Shown in pieces: positions 1 to 8,261 of a stretch of 51,892 bases of DNA. Origin of the DNA: Acidimicrobiaceae bacterium (lineage in GTDB: Bacteria > Actinomycetota > Acidimicrobiia > Acidimicrobiales > Aldehydirespiratoraceae). The first letter of the stretch is position 1. Every line of letters begins with the position of its first letter. A model generated the notes under the pieces. That model had not been told where the DNA came from, did no database searches, and worked only from the letters and a program-made list of their open reading frames with translations. The DNA is taken from the NCBI GenBank assembly GCA_009837445.1, contig VXTM01000017.1, positions 1 to 51,892 on the forward strand. Reading direction: 5' to 3'. The position numbers were made by a program, and so were the translations under genes.

Positions 1-495
1 GCTGGTGCCGGTGACCGAGCTTCAATGGAGGGCCGGGCACGTGCCCGGCCAAACCTCACGGTGCGGCTGTTCCGCTGGATTCTGGCGCTGATGCTTCAAT
101 GGAGGGCCGGGCACGTGCCCGGCCAAACCTGGTCGTGGTCGGGGCGTCGCTGGTGCCGGTGACCGAGCTTCAATGGAGGGCCGGGCACGTGCCCGGCCAA
201 ACCTCACGGTGCGGCTGTTCCGCTGGATTCTGGCGCTGATGCTTCAATGGAGGGCCGGGCACGTGCCCGGCCAAACCTGGTCGTGGTCGGGGCGTCGCTG
301 GTGCCGGTGACCGAGCTTCAATGGAGGGCCGGGCACGTGCCCGGCCAAACGATCACCCACGTCGCCACCGCCGGGTTGGCCGCAGCGCTTCAATGGAGGG
401 CCGGGCACGTGCCCGGCCAAACTACGTTGAGCTTCGACGCCAACGTAGCCAGATCACTAGCTTCAATGGAGGGCCGGGCACGTGCCCGGCCAAAC
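1..495 (-). CRISPR. Type I-G CRISPR array, 7 repeats, continues past the left edge
   Basis: Seven 36-bp repeats, all identical as read, lie at 19-54, 93-128, 167-202, 241-276, 315-350, 387-422 and 460-495, with spacers of 36-38 bp. On the minus strand the repeat begins GTTTGGCC and ends CTCCATTGAAGC, so the typical 8-nt crRNA 5' tag would be ATTGAAGC. This orientation puts the leader on the right, next to cas2, and transcription runs leftwards with the cas genes. The middle of the repeat is a perfect 20-bp palindrome, GGCCGGGCACGTGCCCGGCC, giving a very stable hairpin for processing by the Cas6-like part of Csb2. Spacers 55-92 and 203-240 are identical, as are 129-166 and 277-314. Bases 1-18 match the end of the latter, so a third copy begins off-window. 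Confidence 0.98.
19..314. repeat. 148-bp tandem duplication inside the CRISPR array (two repeat-spacer units)
   Basis: Bases 19-166 and 167-314 are the same repeat-spacerA-repeat-spacerB block, and bases 1-18 continue the pattern to the left. The duplication lies away from the leader. This fits unequal recombination between repeats, or an assembly fold at a repetitive contig end, rather than fresh spacer acquisition. Confidence 0.93.
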
Positions 496-664
496 CGCTC
501 GCTTGTTTTGGTGGGTATGACCTGCTTGTTCGCGGCCATTTGCGAGCGGTGTGGGAAGTGTGAGCTTCGAAGGTATGTCGATTGTGTTGTCAAGCAGCGG
601 TTTGCCTTGTGCCACAAGGCGTCGAGCGGTCGCGTGGAGTTGTGTGCTCACCGTAGCGCTCGCA
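496..664 (-). promoter_or_regulatory. CRISPR leader between cas2 and the first repeat
   Basis: This 169-bp non-coding stretch joins the stop of cas2 to the leader-proximal repeat at 460-495. It is somewhat less GC-rich than the neighbouring genes, with T-rich runs such as gcttgttttggtggg. Its position and the repeat orientation make it the leader that should hold the array promoter and the adaptation signals. No promoter boxes were assigned. The array could also be read through from the cas operon. Confidence 0.7.
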
Positions 665-964
665 TCAGATCACCGTCGGTCCCGAGGTCGGTAGCGCAGC
701 CCTGATCCCCATGAAGTCGAAGCACTCGCGACCACGGTGCGCGGGAGGGCCTAGGTTGATGAAGGCTACCGAGTCCTCGCCATGGTGGATGATGTCGCCC
801 ACATCCCGCTTCAGTATGAGCATCTCCACTGGGTCCAGGTCGCATATGAAGACGCTGTACTGCATGGGCCACCCGAAGTTCTTGACGGTCTTGTGCACCT
901 GCCTGAGGCGCTTGGCGTCACTGATGTCATAGCTCACCAGGTAACGCGTCCTTCCAGCCGCCAT
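665..964 (-). CDS. cas2: Cas2, CRISPR adaptation protein
   Basis: The product is 99 aa, the usual Cas2 size, and forms the dimer that bridges Cas1 dimers in the spacer-integration complex. It opens with the ferredoxin-fold strand and conserved acidic residue (YLVSYDISD, Asp13), followed by the RLRQVHKTVKNFG helix and the SVFICDL strand typical of the family. The ATG at 964 lies two bases after the TAG stop of cas4-cas1, so the two are co-translated. It is the last cas gene before the leader. Confidence 0.96.
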   Translation of the reverse strand: MAAGRTRYLVSYDISDAKRLRQVHKTVKNFGWPMQYSVFICDLDPVEMLILKRDVGDIIHHGEDSVAFINLGPPAHRGRECFDFMGIRAALPTSGPTVI

Positions 965-966
965 CT

Positions 967-2604
967 CTACCTCGTCATGAACGGCGTGTAGCCGGGTATC
1001 TCGCCGAGCAGGTGCGCAGCCAGCACGCGGGCCTGAACCTCGAACACACGCCGGTATGTGATGCGGTAGCCGTAGGTGGGGTGAGTCACCTCTGTGTCGA
1101 GGCGTCGCTCGTACGCGGACAGCACTGACCGCCGCCCTTCCTGGGTGAGCGAGACCCCTCCGGCACGGACCACAAAGTCCCTCTCGGCGATCTCGCCGTT
1201 GTTCACCACGTTGATCACCACCGACTCGGCCACCAGCGGCCGGAACTCCTCGGCGAGATCCAACGCGAGGGCCGGTCGGCCGAAGCGCGGCCGGTGGAAC
1301 ACCCCGAGGTACGGATCGAATCCGACCGCTATGGCCACCGCGGTCAGGTCCTTGGTGAGGAGCGCGTACACATATGACAGCAGACAGTTGATGGGATCCC
1401 TCGGCGGCCTCCGGTTGCGGCCGGTGAAGTCGAACGCTCCGAGACTCTCATCGCGGATCATCGACGAGAACTTCGAGAAGTACAGACGCGCACCGGTTCC
1501 CTCCATGCCCAACAGGCTCTCGATCGACTCACTGCCGCCCACTGCTTCGGCCAGCGACTTGAGCTGGTCCAGCACGGGCTTGACATCTGAGCGGGCGTTC
1601 CGCCTCAAGAATGTCCGCGAGTTTCGCAGCTTGCCCTCAATCATGGACTGAGCGATCGGCAGTCCCGCCTGAGCGGCGATGGCGACCTGACGGCGGCGCA
1701 GGTCAACGTGCTTGGACGGCAGACCCTCGGCGATGCCTTGGAACCACCCTCCGTAGGAGAACCAGCACACCGGTATCGACTCACGGAACGCCGCCCGCAT
1801 CATCTGGCTGCTCACTTGGACGTTGCCGTACACCGAGACCTGCGAGACGTCGATCAGTCGGAGCTGCTGGAGCTCGTCGCGGTCCTTGCTGACCACGACC
1901 CGCCCGGAGCGGATCCCGATACGGGCACCCTGCTCGGTGACATACAGCGGCCTCGCCGCCGAGTCGCGGGGGGTCAGGCGCCGAGGGGCGGTAACGCTGC
2001 GACCGACATGGAGGTTCGTCTCATCCGGCAGGCAGATGCCCACCAGCGAGCACCTCGGACACTTCGGGCTGTCAACCAGCGGAGCAGGCGCATCGGCAGA
2101 GGCCGCGACCCCTCGAAGCTGCTCGACGAGCTGCAAGGTGTGTGCCACCAGCGTCGCGTCGAAAGGGATCGTCGCCCGCTTGCGGGTCTCAGCGAAGTAG
2201 ATCTGCCCCTCGGTGCAGTCGTAGCCGTTGTCGCGCAGCAGCAGACCGATGGTGCACAGCTGGACCTTCTCGGGCATCCAGGCCGGTCCGTGCGCAGGCG
2301 GCCGCCCGCGTTTCACCTCCACGGGCACGACCTTGCCGTCCTTCTGCTCGATTATGTCGGCCTTAGCGATCAGCCCTAGACGCCGGGAACTCAGCTCGAC
2401 CGACCTCGCCTTCCTGAACGGAGGATCGCCAGCCTCGCCCATCCGACCCCCACCGGCATCGACGGCCCGATGGACATAGATCCCCTCCATCGTGTCGCGG
2501 TTGTGCTCAAAGCGAGACTGCACCCACTCCAGGTAGAACAGACGCGGGCAGTACTCGAACTCGTTGATCATCCGAGCGGGAACGAGTTCGGGAACGTCGC
2601 TCAC
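967..2604 (-). CDS. cas4-cas1: Cas4-Cas1 fusion, spacer acquisition integrase with PAM-selecting nuclease
   Basis: This 545-aa protein joins Cas4 (about residues 10-195) to Cas1 (about 215-545), a hallmark of type I-G. Cas4 trims prespacers at the PAM and Cas1 integrates them. The Cas4 half has an N-terminal Fe-S Cys (NEFEYCPRLFYLEW, Cys19), a RecB-type active site (AKAD, Asp82; VEVKR, Glu96 and Lys98) and a C-terminal Cys cluster (Cys182, 185, 191 in CPRCSLVGIC). The Cas1 half has the expected metal ligands in MEGTGARLYF (Glu368), GVFHRPRFG (His437) and LALDLAEEF (Asp449/Glu). I chose the GTG at 2604 because the family usually begins just before the (V)PARMxNEF motif. A TTG at 2637 would add 11 residues. 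Confidence 0.96.
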   Translation of the reverse strand: MSDVPELVPARMINEFEYCPRLFYLEWVQSRFEHNRDTMEGIYVHRAVDAGGGRMGEAGDPPFRKARSVELSSRRLGLIAKADIIEQKDGKVVPVEVKRGRPPAHGPAWMPEKVQLCTIGLLLRDNGYDCTEGQIYFAETRKRATIPFDATLVAHTLQLVEQLRGVAASADAPAPLVDSPKCPRCSLVGICLPDETNLHVGRSVTAPRRLTPRDSAARPLYVTEQGARIGIRSGRVVVSKDRDELQQLRLIDVSQVSVYGNVQVSSQMMRAAFRESIPVCWFSYGGWFQGIAEGLPSKHVDLRRRQVAIAAQAGLPIAQSMIEGKLRNSRTFLRRNARSDVKPVLDQLKSLAEAVGGSESIESLLGMEGTGARLYFSKFSSMIRDESLGAFDFTGRNRRPPRDPINCLLSYVYALLTKDLTAVAIAVGFDPYLGVFHRPRFGRPALALDLAEEFRPLVAESVVINVVNNGEIAERDFVVRAGGVSLTQEGRRSVLSAYERRLDTEVTHPTYGYRITYRRVFEVQARVLAAHLLGEIPGYTPFMTR

Positions 2605-2667
2605 GCCTGACCCGGGAGCCCTCGCCCAAGGAGCCAACGCCAGGCATGTGACGCGAGCGAGGCGGCT

Positions 2668-3585
2668 CTATTCACGCTGCCAGACCACGCGGGGCGGGCC
2701 GAACGTTCCGTAACCCCCCTGGGAGCTTCGACGAACCTGCGACTGCATGACTCGGCTGATTCCCCAGGACCGGTACCAGTCGCCACGCCACCGCTCGCTG
2801 CCTTCCGGTGCGACAACCTGCGCGAGCAGGGACCCGACGGCTCGCGCTGTCGCCGGAGCAGACCACAACGGCCAGACGAACAAGCCCCGCTTCCAACTTC
2901 CCGAGCAGCCCTGCGTCAGTGTTCCCTGCGGAGCCGCAAAGCACGGGTACCGGCTGAGGCCGATGATCGCCAGAGCTTCGGCACCGGGATTGGTGAGCTT
3001 GGGATTGCGGGACTTGTCGGTGGGATCGGCTGCGCTGAGGGCATGATCTCGATCATCCACTGAGTCCCACATGAGCGACCCTCGCTCGCTGGGATAGCGC
3101 CAAGGTCTCGCGATGTCATCGACGATCTCCGCCTCGGTGACCTCGCTCAGAATGGTGCGCGCCATCGTGACGAACTTCATCTGGCCAGCGGTGAAGTAGA
3201 GGGCGGAGGGCTTGGCTACACCGCCTTTGTCCAGGCTGTCTTCGGCCAACAGGCACCATGCGAGCGCGCCCGATGCTCCCGCGTTCCGGGCGCGGCTTAG
3301 GTACTCGCGTATGTAGGGTGGCTTCAGCTTCAACTTGGGATCGAGTGCCTCGCCCAGAGCTGGACCGGAGAGCCACCTCTCGGAGGCGGCAAGGACAGCA
3401 TCGGCGATCTCCTCCAAGCCCCTTGAGGGACTCACGACCGCGTGCGGGATCGGGTCGTCGGTCCAATGCAGTCTGTGGTCCAGGTCTTGTTCGGCTAAGG
3501 CGGCTTGAACGCCCAGGGCGGCGAGGAAGCCCAGGGGATTGTCCCCAGGAAGACCTGACAGGATCGTGCCGTGGGTGTCAGTCAT
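2668..3585 (-). CDS. cas8u2: Cas8u2/Csb3-like subunit of the type I-G Cascade
   Basis: The product is 305 aa and starts with the motif LPGDNPLGFLAALGVQ, seen in the Csb3/Csx17 (Cas8u) group, where it begins the large or PAM-recognising subunit. It is much shorter than Csx17 (about 700 aa), so the short Cas8u2/Csb3 form is the better name. A small, separately encoded subunit is absent. The ATG at 3585 overlaps the end of cas3 by 8 bp (ATGACTGA), showing translational coupling. The rest of the protein has few recognisable motifs, so the family is assigned from the N-terminal motif, length and operon position. Confidence 0.8.
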   Translation of the reverse strand: MTDTHGTILSGLPGDNPLGFLAALGVQAALAEQDLDHRLHWTDDPIPHAVVSPSRGLEEIADAVLAASERWLSGPALGEALDPKLKLKPPYIREYLSRARNAGASGALAWCLLAEDSLDKGGVAKPSALYFTAGQMKFVTMARTILSEVTEAEIVDDIARPWRYPSERGSLMWDSVDDRDHALSAADPTDKSRNPKLTNPGAEALAIIGLSRYPCFAAPQGTLTQGCSGSWKRGLFVWPLWSAPATARAVGSLLAQVVAPEGSERWRGDWYRSWGISRVMQSQVRRSSQGGYGTFGPPRVVWQRE

Positions 3586-6523
3586 GGGACCGGGCTTCCT
3601 CGGCGCTTTGCTGGTGGTCTGCGAGACGCAGGATCGCTTCCAGCCAAGCGAGGCCGTGATGCCCGTAGCGTTCCTGCAGGCGCCAGAACCGGTCGGCCAT
3701 CTCAAGCGCCAGCGGCGTCGCGGCCAGATCGGATGACACGCTCATCGACATGCGGCCATCGGCCTGCTCCTTGCCGTGTCCGGGTGGGCAGAGCTGAAGA
3801 CCGCCGTTGTGGGATCGGGCTGTCACCTCAAGGGACTGCGGATCGTCGTCTTGGCGGATCGGAGGCAGCGGCCTGCCGTATCCGTGATGGGTTCCGATCA
3901 GATGCAGCACCAGATCCTCGTCGTGCGCGCCATTCAGTGCCGCAGGATTGCTCTGCACCAGCGCGACGCTGCCGAATTCGTGACGGACCGGCGGCCACTT
4001 GTCACGGTGCGGGCGCGCTCCGGGCAGCGACTTCGCCAGCGGCTCGCCTGTCGCAGTCGACTCGGCCAACCGGACCGGATCGTGGCCATGAAGCTGCGCC
4101 TGGAACCGGGGGTCCACCTTCCCGAGGTCGTGCAACTCCCCCGCCAACTGCAAGTCCCCCACAACCGCCTCGGGCAGAGCCAGCGCTCGGCCGTAGGCGG
4201 CCGCTCTTCTGCCGGCTCCGGCAAGGTGATCTTGAAGCTTGACTGCTGTGCCCGTCATCGAAGGCGTCTCGTCGGATCCGTCGAGGGTGGCGGGATCGAC
4301 GGTGCGCTCCACGAGCGCGTAGTAAGCCGAGGCGCCATCGGGCTCAACGAGTTCCAGCCGGAACGACCTGGACCGCTGTAAGCGCGCCAACGCATCAGAC
4401 AGCCACTCGGGGACCTCATTGTCGTCGACGGTGCCGAGCCACTGTCGCACTCTCGTCTCGGGGCTCTCGTCGGCGTGCTCCTCGTCACCAGGACCCGGAG
4501 GCGGCGGCACGGATAGCGGGGCGAGCAGGCGGGGATCGAGACGCAGAGTGGCCCGCCGCCCATAGGCGATCTGTGCTTCATCGCCGAGGTCCGTCACGGT
4601 CGGCCGATCGCTGCCGTCGCCTGCGCCGTCCGTCGCCGCGGCCGGCGAGCTCAAGGGGTCCCAGCTGCCGCTGCGCAGGCCGCCCCACTCGCAAGGAACG
4701 ACGATCACGTCGCCCGGCTCGACCTGCCCGACGTGCTTGAGCGGGGTCGGCCCCGTGGCGCCTCGGCCCCGCCACCTGACCGCAGAGGCCATGCGGCGAG
4801 CTTGCGCCGGCTGGCGGCCGCCGCGGGATTCGCTCTCGTCGCCGACGGGAACCAGGTCGACATCGGCCACAGGCACTTCCAGGCGTCCCTGCACCCAATC
4901 CCTGAACGCGGAGATCGGCACCGAGAGGAACTCCGCGGGCCTCGGCGGCACCAACTCGAGTGCCGCGGCGGAGAGATCGAGGCGCCACACGACTGACACG
5001 TCGGACTCGCGGCCGCGTTCCTTACCGTGCAGGAAGTCGTCTATGGGCGGGTCCGCCAACGGCTCGGGACCGGTCTGGGACCAAGCATCCACATGCGTGG
5101 GGAGCAGCAGCGGAGCTTCGCACTTCGGTGCCCGCGCGTCCACGCTTGTTGTCGCGAGGACACTGCTGCCCGGCCCTACCTCTACCTCGCCTTCGTCGGC
5201 GAGCGCCTGCAACTCCTCCCAGGCCTGCCGGGCGGCGTCGCCGTACACCGGGTCGGGCCTCTTCGGGTTGGGGGACGACGCCACCCCCAGTATCCAGCAC
5301 CGGGCGTAACCGACCCGCTCCGCTAGTGTGCCGCGCCGGTCGAGCCGCCCGAGCCGCTGGCAGAGGCTGTCGATCGGCGCCGCCTCGCTGATCAGCGCGT
5401 CGAAACTGAAGTCCGCACCCACCTCGATCGCCTGGGTGGCCACAACCACCGTGAGCCCGTCCAGCGGCTCAGACCGGTCCGGGTCGACACAGCGGCTGAT
5501 CTCGCTCAAGACGTGCTGCCGGTCGATGGGACGCATACGGCCCGTCACCAGATGGGCCGCGATACCGCTCCGCAGCAGCGTGTCGTGGACCTCGCGAGCA
5601 GTTCGAACCCGATTGACGATGACACCCACACTCGTCTCGCCGTCGCTCAACTCCTTCTTGATGAGATCGAGCACCTTCTTGGGCACTGACTCGTGAGCGG
5701 GCCGGGCGCCACCGATCTCGACCAACTTCGCCCGCTTGCGTGCCTCGGCGATCCGCCTGAGCCTCGGTGACTCTTCGAGATCCTCGCTCTGAAGTCGAAA
5801 CCACCGTCCGTCCTCAGTCTGCGCGGTGGCGGACATCTCAACCACCGCGAACCGGCGCGGCAACAGGCCACGGTTCACGGCGCGGATCAACGGCACATCC
5901 CCGTCGGAGGAGGCGTCTCTCAGCGTGGATGCGAAGGCGCGGCTCAGATGCACCTCGTCGAGGATCACCAGGCAGTCGTTGCCGGCGAGCCCGGCGTGTA
6001 CCGGGCGCATCCGGTGGCTGACGCCGTAGCCCCTAAACAGCAGGCGCGAGCCGAACTGATCGACGGTGGAGACCATCACCCAGGGCTGGTCGGGCCTTCG
6101 GGCCCACTCGCCGTCGATCGGTATGCCGCCTCGCAGGGCTGCCACCCCCAGCGGCTGCTCGAACGACTGCTCGGCGTCGGTCAGCGTGCTGAGCGCACGC
6201 CTCATATCGGCCAGGACTCCGGCGGTGGCCGCACGGATCCTGTCGCTGATGAGTTGGGCTCGCTCGTAGACCTGGTCCACCACGATGCGCCTGTCGATGA
6301 CGAACACGATCCTGCGGGGCGAGATGTCGGGCCTCAATGCCAACGAGAACACGGCAGTGTCCAGCACGGCGGTCTTGCCAGCGCCCGTCGGCAGATCGAT
6401 CACATCGGGCCAAGCTCCCTCCTCGATCACCTGCCGAGTCAGACGGCTCTGCCACCGATACGGCTCATGGCCGTGGACAGCCTCGAAGTAGCGGTCGAAG
6501 TCCGCTGTGGTCAGTTCACCCAT
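3578..6523 (-). CDS. cas3: Cas3 helicase-nuclease with C-terminal HD domain
   Basis: This 981-aa SF2 helicase degrades target DNA after Cascade binding. Visible motifs are Walker A (DLPTGAGKTAV, about residue 45), the DExH box as ILDEVH (about 190) and motif VI (QRLGRLDRRG, about 390). The HD nuclease domain sits after the helicase (GELHDLGKVDPRF, about 795), the arrangement usual for type I-G, whereas most type I Cas3 carry HD at the N terminus. I chose the ATG at 6523 because it overlaps the csb2 stop by 8 bp (ATGGGTGA), matching the 8-bp overlap at the other end of the gene. An upstream TTG at 6541 is the alternative. Confidence 0.97.
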   Translation of the reverse strand: MGELTTADFDRYFEAVHGHEPYRWQSRLTRQVIEEGAWPDVIDLPTGAGKTAVLDTAVFSLALRPDISPRRIVFVIDRRIVVDQVYERAQLISDRIRAATAGVLADMRRALSTLTDAEQSFEQPLGVAALRGGIPIDGEWARRPDQPWVMVSTVDQFGSRLLFRGYGVSHRMRPVHAGLAGNDCLVILDEVHLSRAFASTLRDASSDGDVPLIRAVNRGLLPRRFAVVEMSATAQTEDGRWFRLQSEDLEESPRLRRIAEARKRAKLVEIGGARPAHESVPKKVLDLIKKELSDGETSVGVIVNRVRTAREVHDTLLRSGIAAHLVTGRMRPIDRQHVLSEISRCVDPDRSEPLDGLTVVVATQAIEVGADFSFDALISEAAPIDSLCQRLGRLDRRGTLAERVGYARCWILGVASSPNPKRPDPVYGDAARQAWEELQALADEGEVEVGPGSSVLATTSVDARAPKCEAPLLLPTHVDAWSQTGPEPLADPPIDDFLHGKERGRESDVSVVWRLDLSAAALELVPPRPAEFLSVPISAFRDWVQGRLEVPVADVDLVPVGDESESRGGRQPAQARRMASAVRWRGRGATGPTPLKHVGQVEPGDVIVVPCEWGGLRSGSWDPLSSPAAATDGAGDGSDRPTVTDLGDEAQIAYGRRATLRLDPRLLAPLSVPPPPGPGDEEHADESPETRVRQWLGTVDDNEVPEWLSDALARLQRSRSFRLELVEPDGASAYYALVERTVDPATLDGSDETPSMTGTAVKLQDHLAGAGRRAAAYGRALALPEAVVGDLQLAGELHDLGKVDPRFQAQLHGHDPVRLAESTATGEPLAKSLPGARPHRDKWPPVRHEFGSVALVQSNPAALNGAHDEDLVLHLIGTHHGYGRPLPPIRQDDDPQSLEVTARSHNGGLQLCPPGHGKEQADGRMSMSVSSDLAATPLALEMADRFWRLQERYGHHGLAWLEAILRLADHQQSAEEARSHD

Positions 6524-8258
6524 CGTCCGCAGCCCCGGCAACGGCCGAGCCTTCAGCGATCGCCTCGTCCACCGGTCGCATCAGCCCCAAGCCCACGAAG
6601 CGCCCGCTGCCCAGCATCAGCGCTCCGCGAACCGGCTCCGCGAACCCGACCGACGCATGGACCAACCGCCGGACCACGCCCCCAGCGGCTCCGCGGCCTT
6701 GCCTGAATGCCCGATAGTCGCTCACCGGACGCGCCCCCACAAGAAGAGAGACCAGCGACACCTGAACGTCCACGGGCCTCGGCAGTCCTACGTGCTCACA
6801 GGACTTGGCCACAGCCTCCTCGGCTCGTGCCCACGCCTTCGCCCGAGAGGCTGCGCTTCCCCTGCGCAGACCGCCGGGATGAGTGGGAAGCGCCACCGGC
6901 GTGACCGACGCCCACCGCCTCGACGGCCGCTCCCACACTCGCGGCCGCAAGCTCACGAGCGCGAAAGGAGGCTGCCGCCTCCGCATCTCGACGAATCCGC
7001 CGCCGCCCATCACCAAACGCAACGCCCGATCGCCGCGCTCGCGCTCCCAATGCCCAATGCCGCGTAGTGCCGCGTTGCGGGAGGCATCATCGAGATCCTG
7101 CGGAAGCGAGACGGCCAAGCCCATAATCCGCCCATCGCCGTGTTCATGGCCCACATTGGGCAGGGCCAGGAAGGCGATGTGGGGCGCGCTGGTCGGAGTA
7201 CCGTCAGGAAGATGGCCGCTGATTCCCTCCGGGAGAGGATCGGGCACATGGGAGAGCATCGACTGGCGCAGAACCCTTGTGACCTCCACAGTCCGCGTCA
7301 TGGGCATACGTCGATGGCGCGGCTCCAACTCGAAGACGATCCAATCGCCGGCGGTCGACGGACGCAACGGATCAGCAACACCGACCTCCCCGGGCACGAC
7401 TTCGCTGTACCGGACTCCCCGGAACGGCAGGCTGCGCGGCCTGATGGCCTGGTGCCGCTGATGCTCCTGCTCCAGTGCCGCGAGCTGTCCGGGGTGCACC
7501 CACCGCAGCATCAGGGTGCCTTCGCCGGGAGTGTGCGTAGCAGCCGGTTCCTCGCTGCGCAGCCGGCACGACACGAGTGAAGACGAGTGTCCGAGCCGGC
7601 TGACACGGCCCAAGAGCCTGTCGAGCGCCTCGGCTACCTCGGGAGACGGGCTGGCATCCCAAGCGAAGGTGACCGGCGGCGCTAGCCCGACTCTCGACGC
7701 TGCCGGCACTTGCTCAGCAGAGGATCCAGAGATCAGTGGCTCCGCCAACGCGACTGACGGGAAGTAGCGCTCCTTCTTGAGGCGCCCATCAGGAAGCAGC
7801 GCTAGCGCCGCGGCTTCGCTCGTATTCCCGACCTTGCCCGCCAGCGAGTCGACCTCGCGCGCCTTGTCGATCTTGTCCTGCAATCTCTCAGCCGTCTTCG
7901 TGACCTCGCCCTTCGAGGCATCGACTTGGTCCTCCCACTGGGCAATGAGTTCGCCTACGGCGCTCGCTCGGCGCTGGTACTGAGCAGGGGAAACCACGCT
8001 GGCGTCGTTCACGGGCACGAAGTGACTGACGACTCGACGCTCAACCACCTCTGGGGCGGTAATGCGCGGCGGCGGCAACGCCTCCAGCCACTCAAGCGCG
8101 GCCCGCTCAGCCTCGTCGGGGGCGTCTGCATCCGCGAAGGCAGCAACCATCGCAGAGAACAGCCGCGCCCCGTGTGGGGGCCACTCGGGCTGCCCGCGGT
8201 CGTGATGCGATGTCGCGCTGTACCGCCCGGTGAGGAAGTGAACCTCAATGACGGTCAC
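6516..8258 (-). CDS. csb2: Csb2 (GSU0054 family), Cas5-Cas6-like subunit
   Basis: This 580-aa protein belongs to the Csb2 family, which in type I-G Cascade combines Cas5 and Cas6 roles: it cuts the repeat RNA and holds the crRNA 5' end. The family's N-terminal pattern is clear: an opening strand (VIEVHFLTGRYSA), then EWPPHGARLFSAMVAAFAD and LEWLEALPPPRITAP. A glycine-rich segment near residue 415 (RLVMGGGGFVEM) fits the RAMP fold. The GTG start at 8258 lies three bases after the csb1 stop. The palindromic repeat hairpin is its presumed substrate. No separate cas6 is present in the window. Confidence 0.93.
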   Translation of the reverse strand: MTVIEVHFLTGRYSATSHHDRGQPEWPPHGARLFSAMVAAFADADAPDEAERAALEWLEALPPPRITAPEVVERRVVSHFVPVNDASVVSPAQYQRRASAVGELIAQWEDQVDASKGEVTKTAERLQDKIDKAREVDSLAGKVGNTSEAAALALLPDGRLKKERYFPSVALAEPLISGSSAEQVPAASRVGLAPPVTFAWDASPSPEVAEALDRLLGRVSRLGHSSSLVSCRLRSEEPAATHTPGEGTLMLRWVHPGQLAALEQEHQRHQAIRPRSLPFRGVRYSEVVPGEVGVADPLRPSTAGDWIVFELEPRHRRMPMTRTVEVTRVLRQSMLSHVPDPLPEGISGHLPDGTPTSAPHIAFLALPNVGHEHGDGRIMGLAVSLPQDLDDASRNAALRGIGHWERERGDRALRLVMGGGGFVEMRRRQPPFALVSLRPRVWERPSRRWASVTPVALPTHPGGLRRGSAASRAKAWARAEEAVAKSCEHVGLPRPVDVQVSLVSLLVGARPVSDYRAFRQGRGAAGGVVRRLVHASVGFAEPVRGALMLGSGRFVGLGLMRPVDEAIAEGSAVAGAADDG

Positions 8259-8261
8259 CGC

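Noticed and set aside
247..705. Open frames of 60-150 codons across the CRISPR array
   Set aside because: They are translations of the identical repeats (EGRARARPN pattern), not genes.
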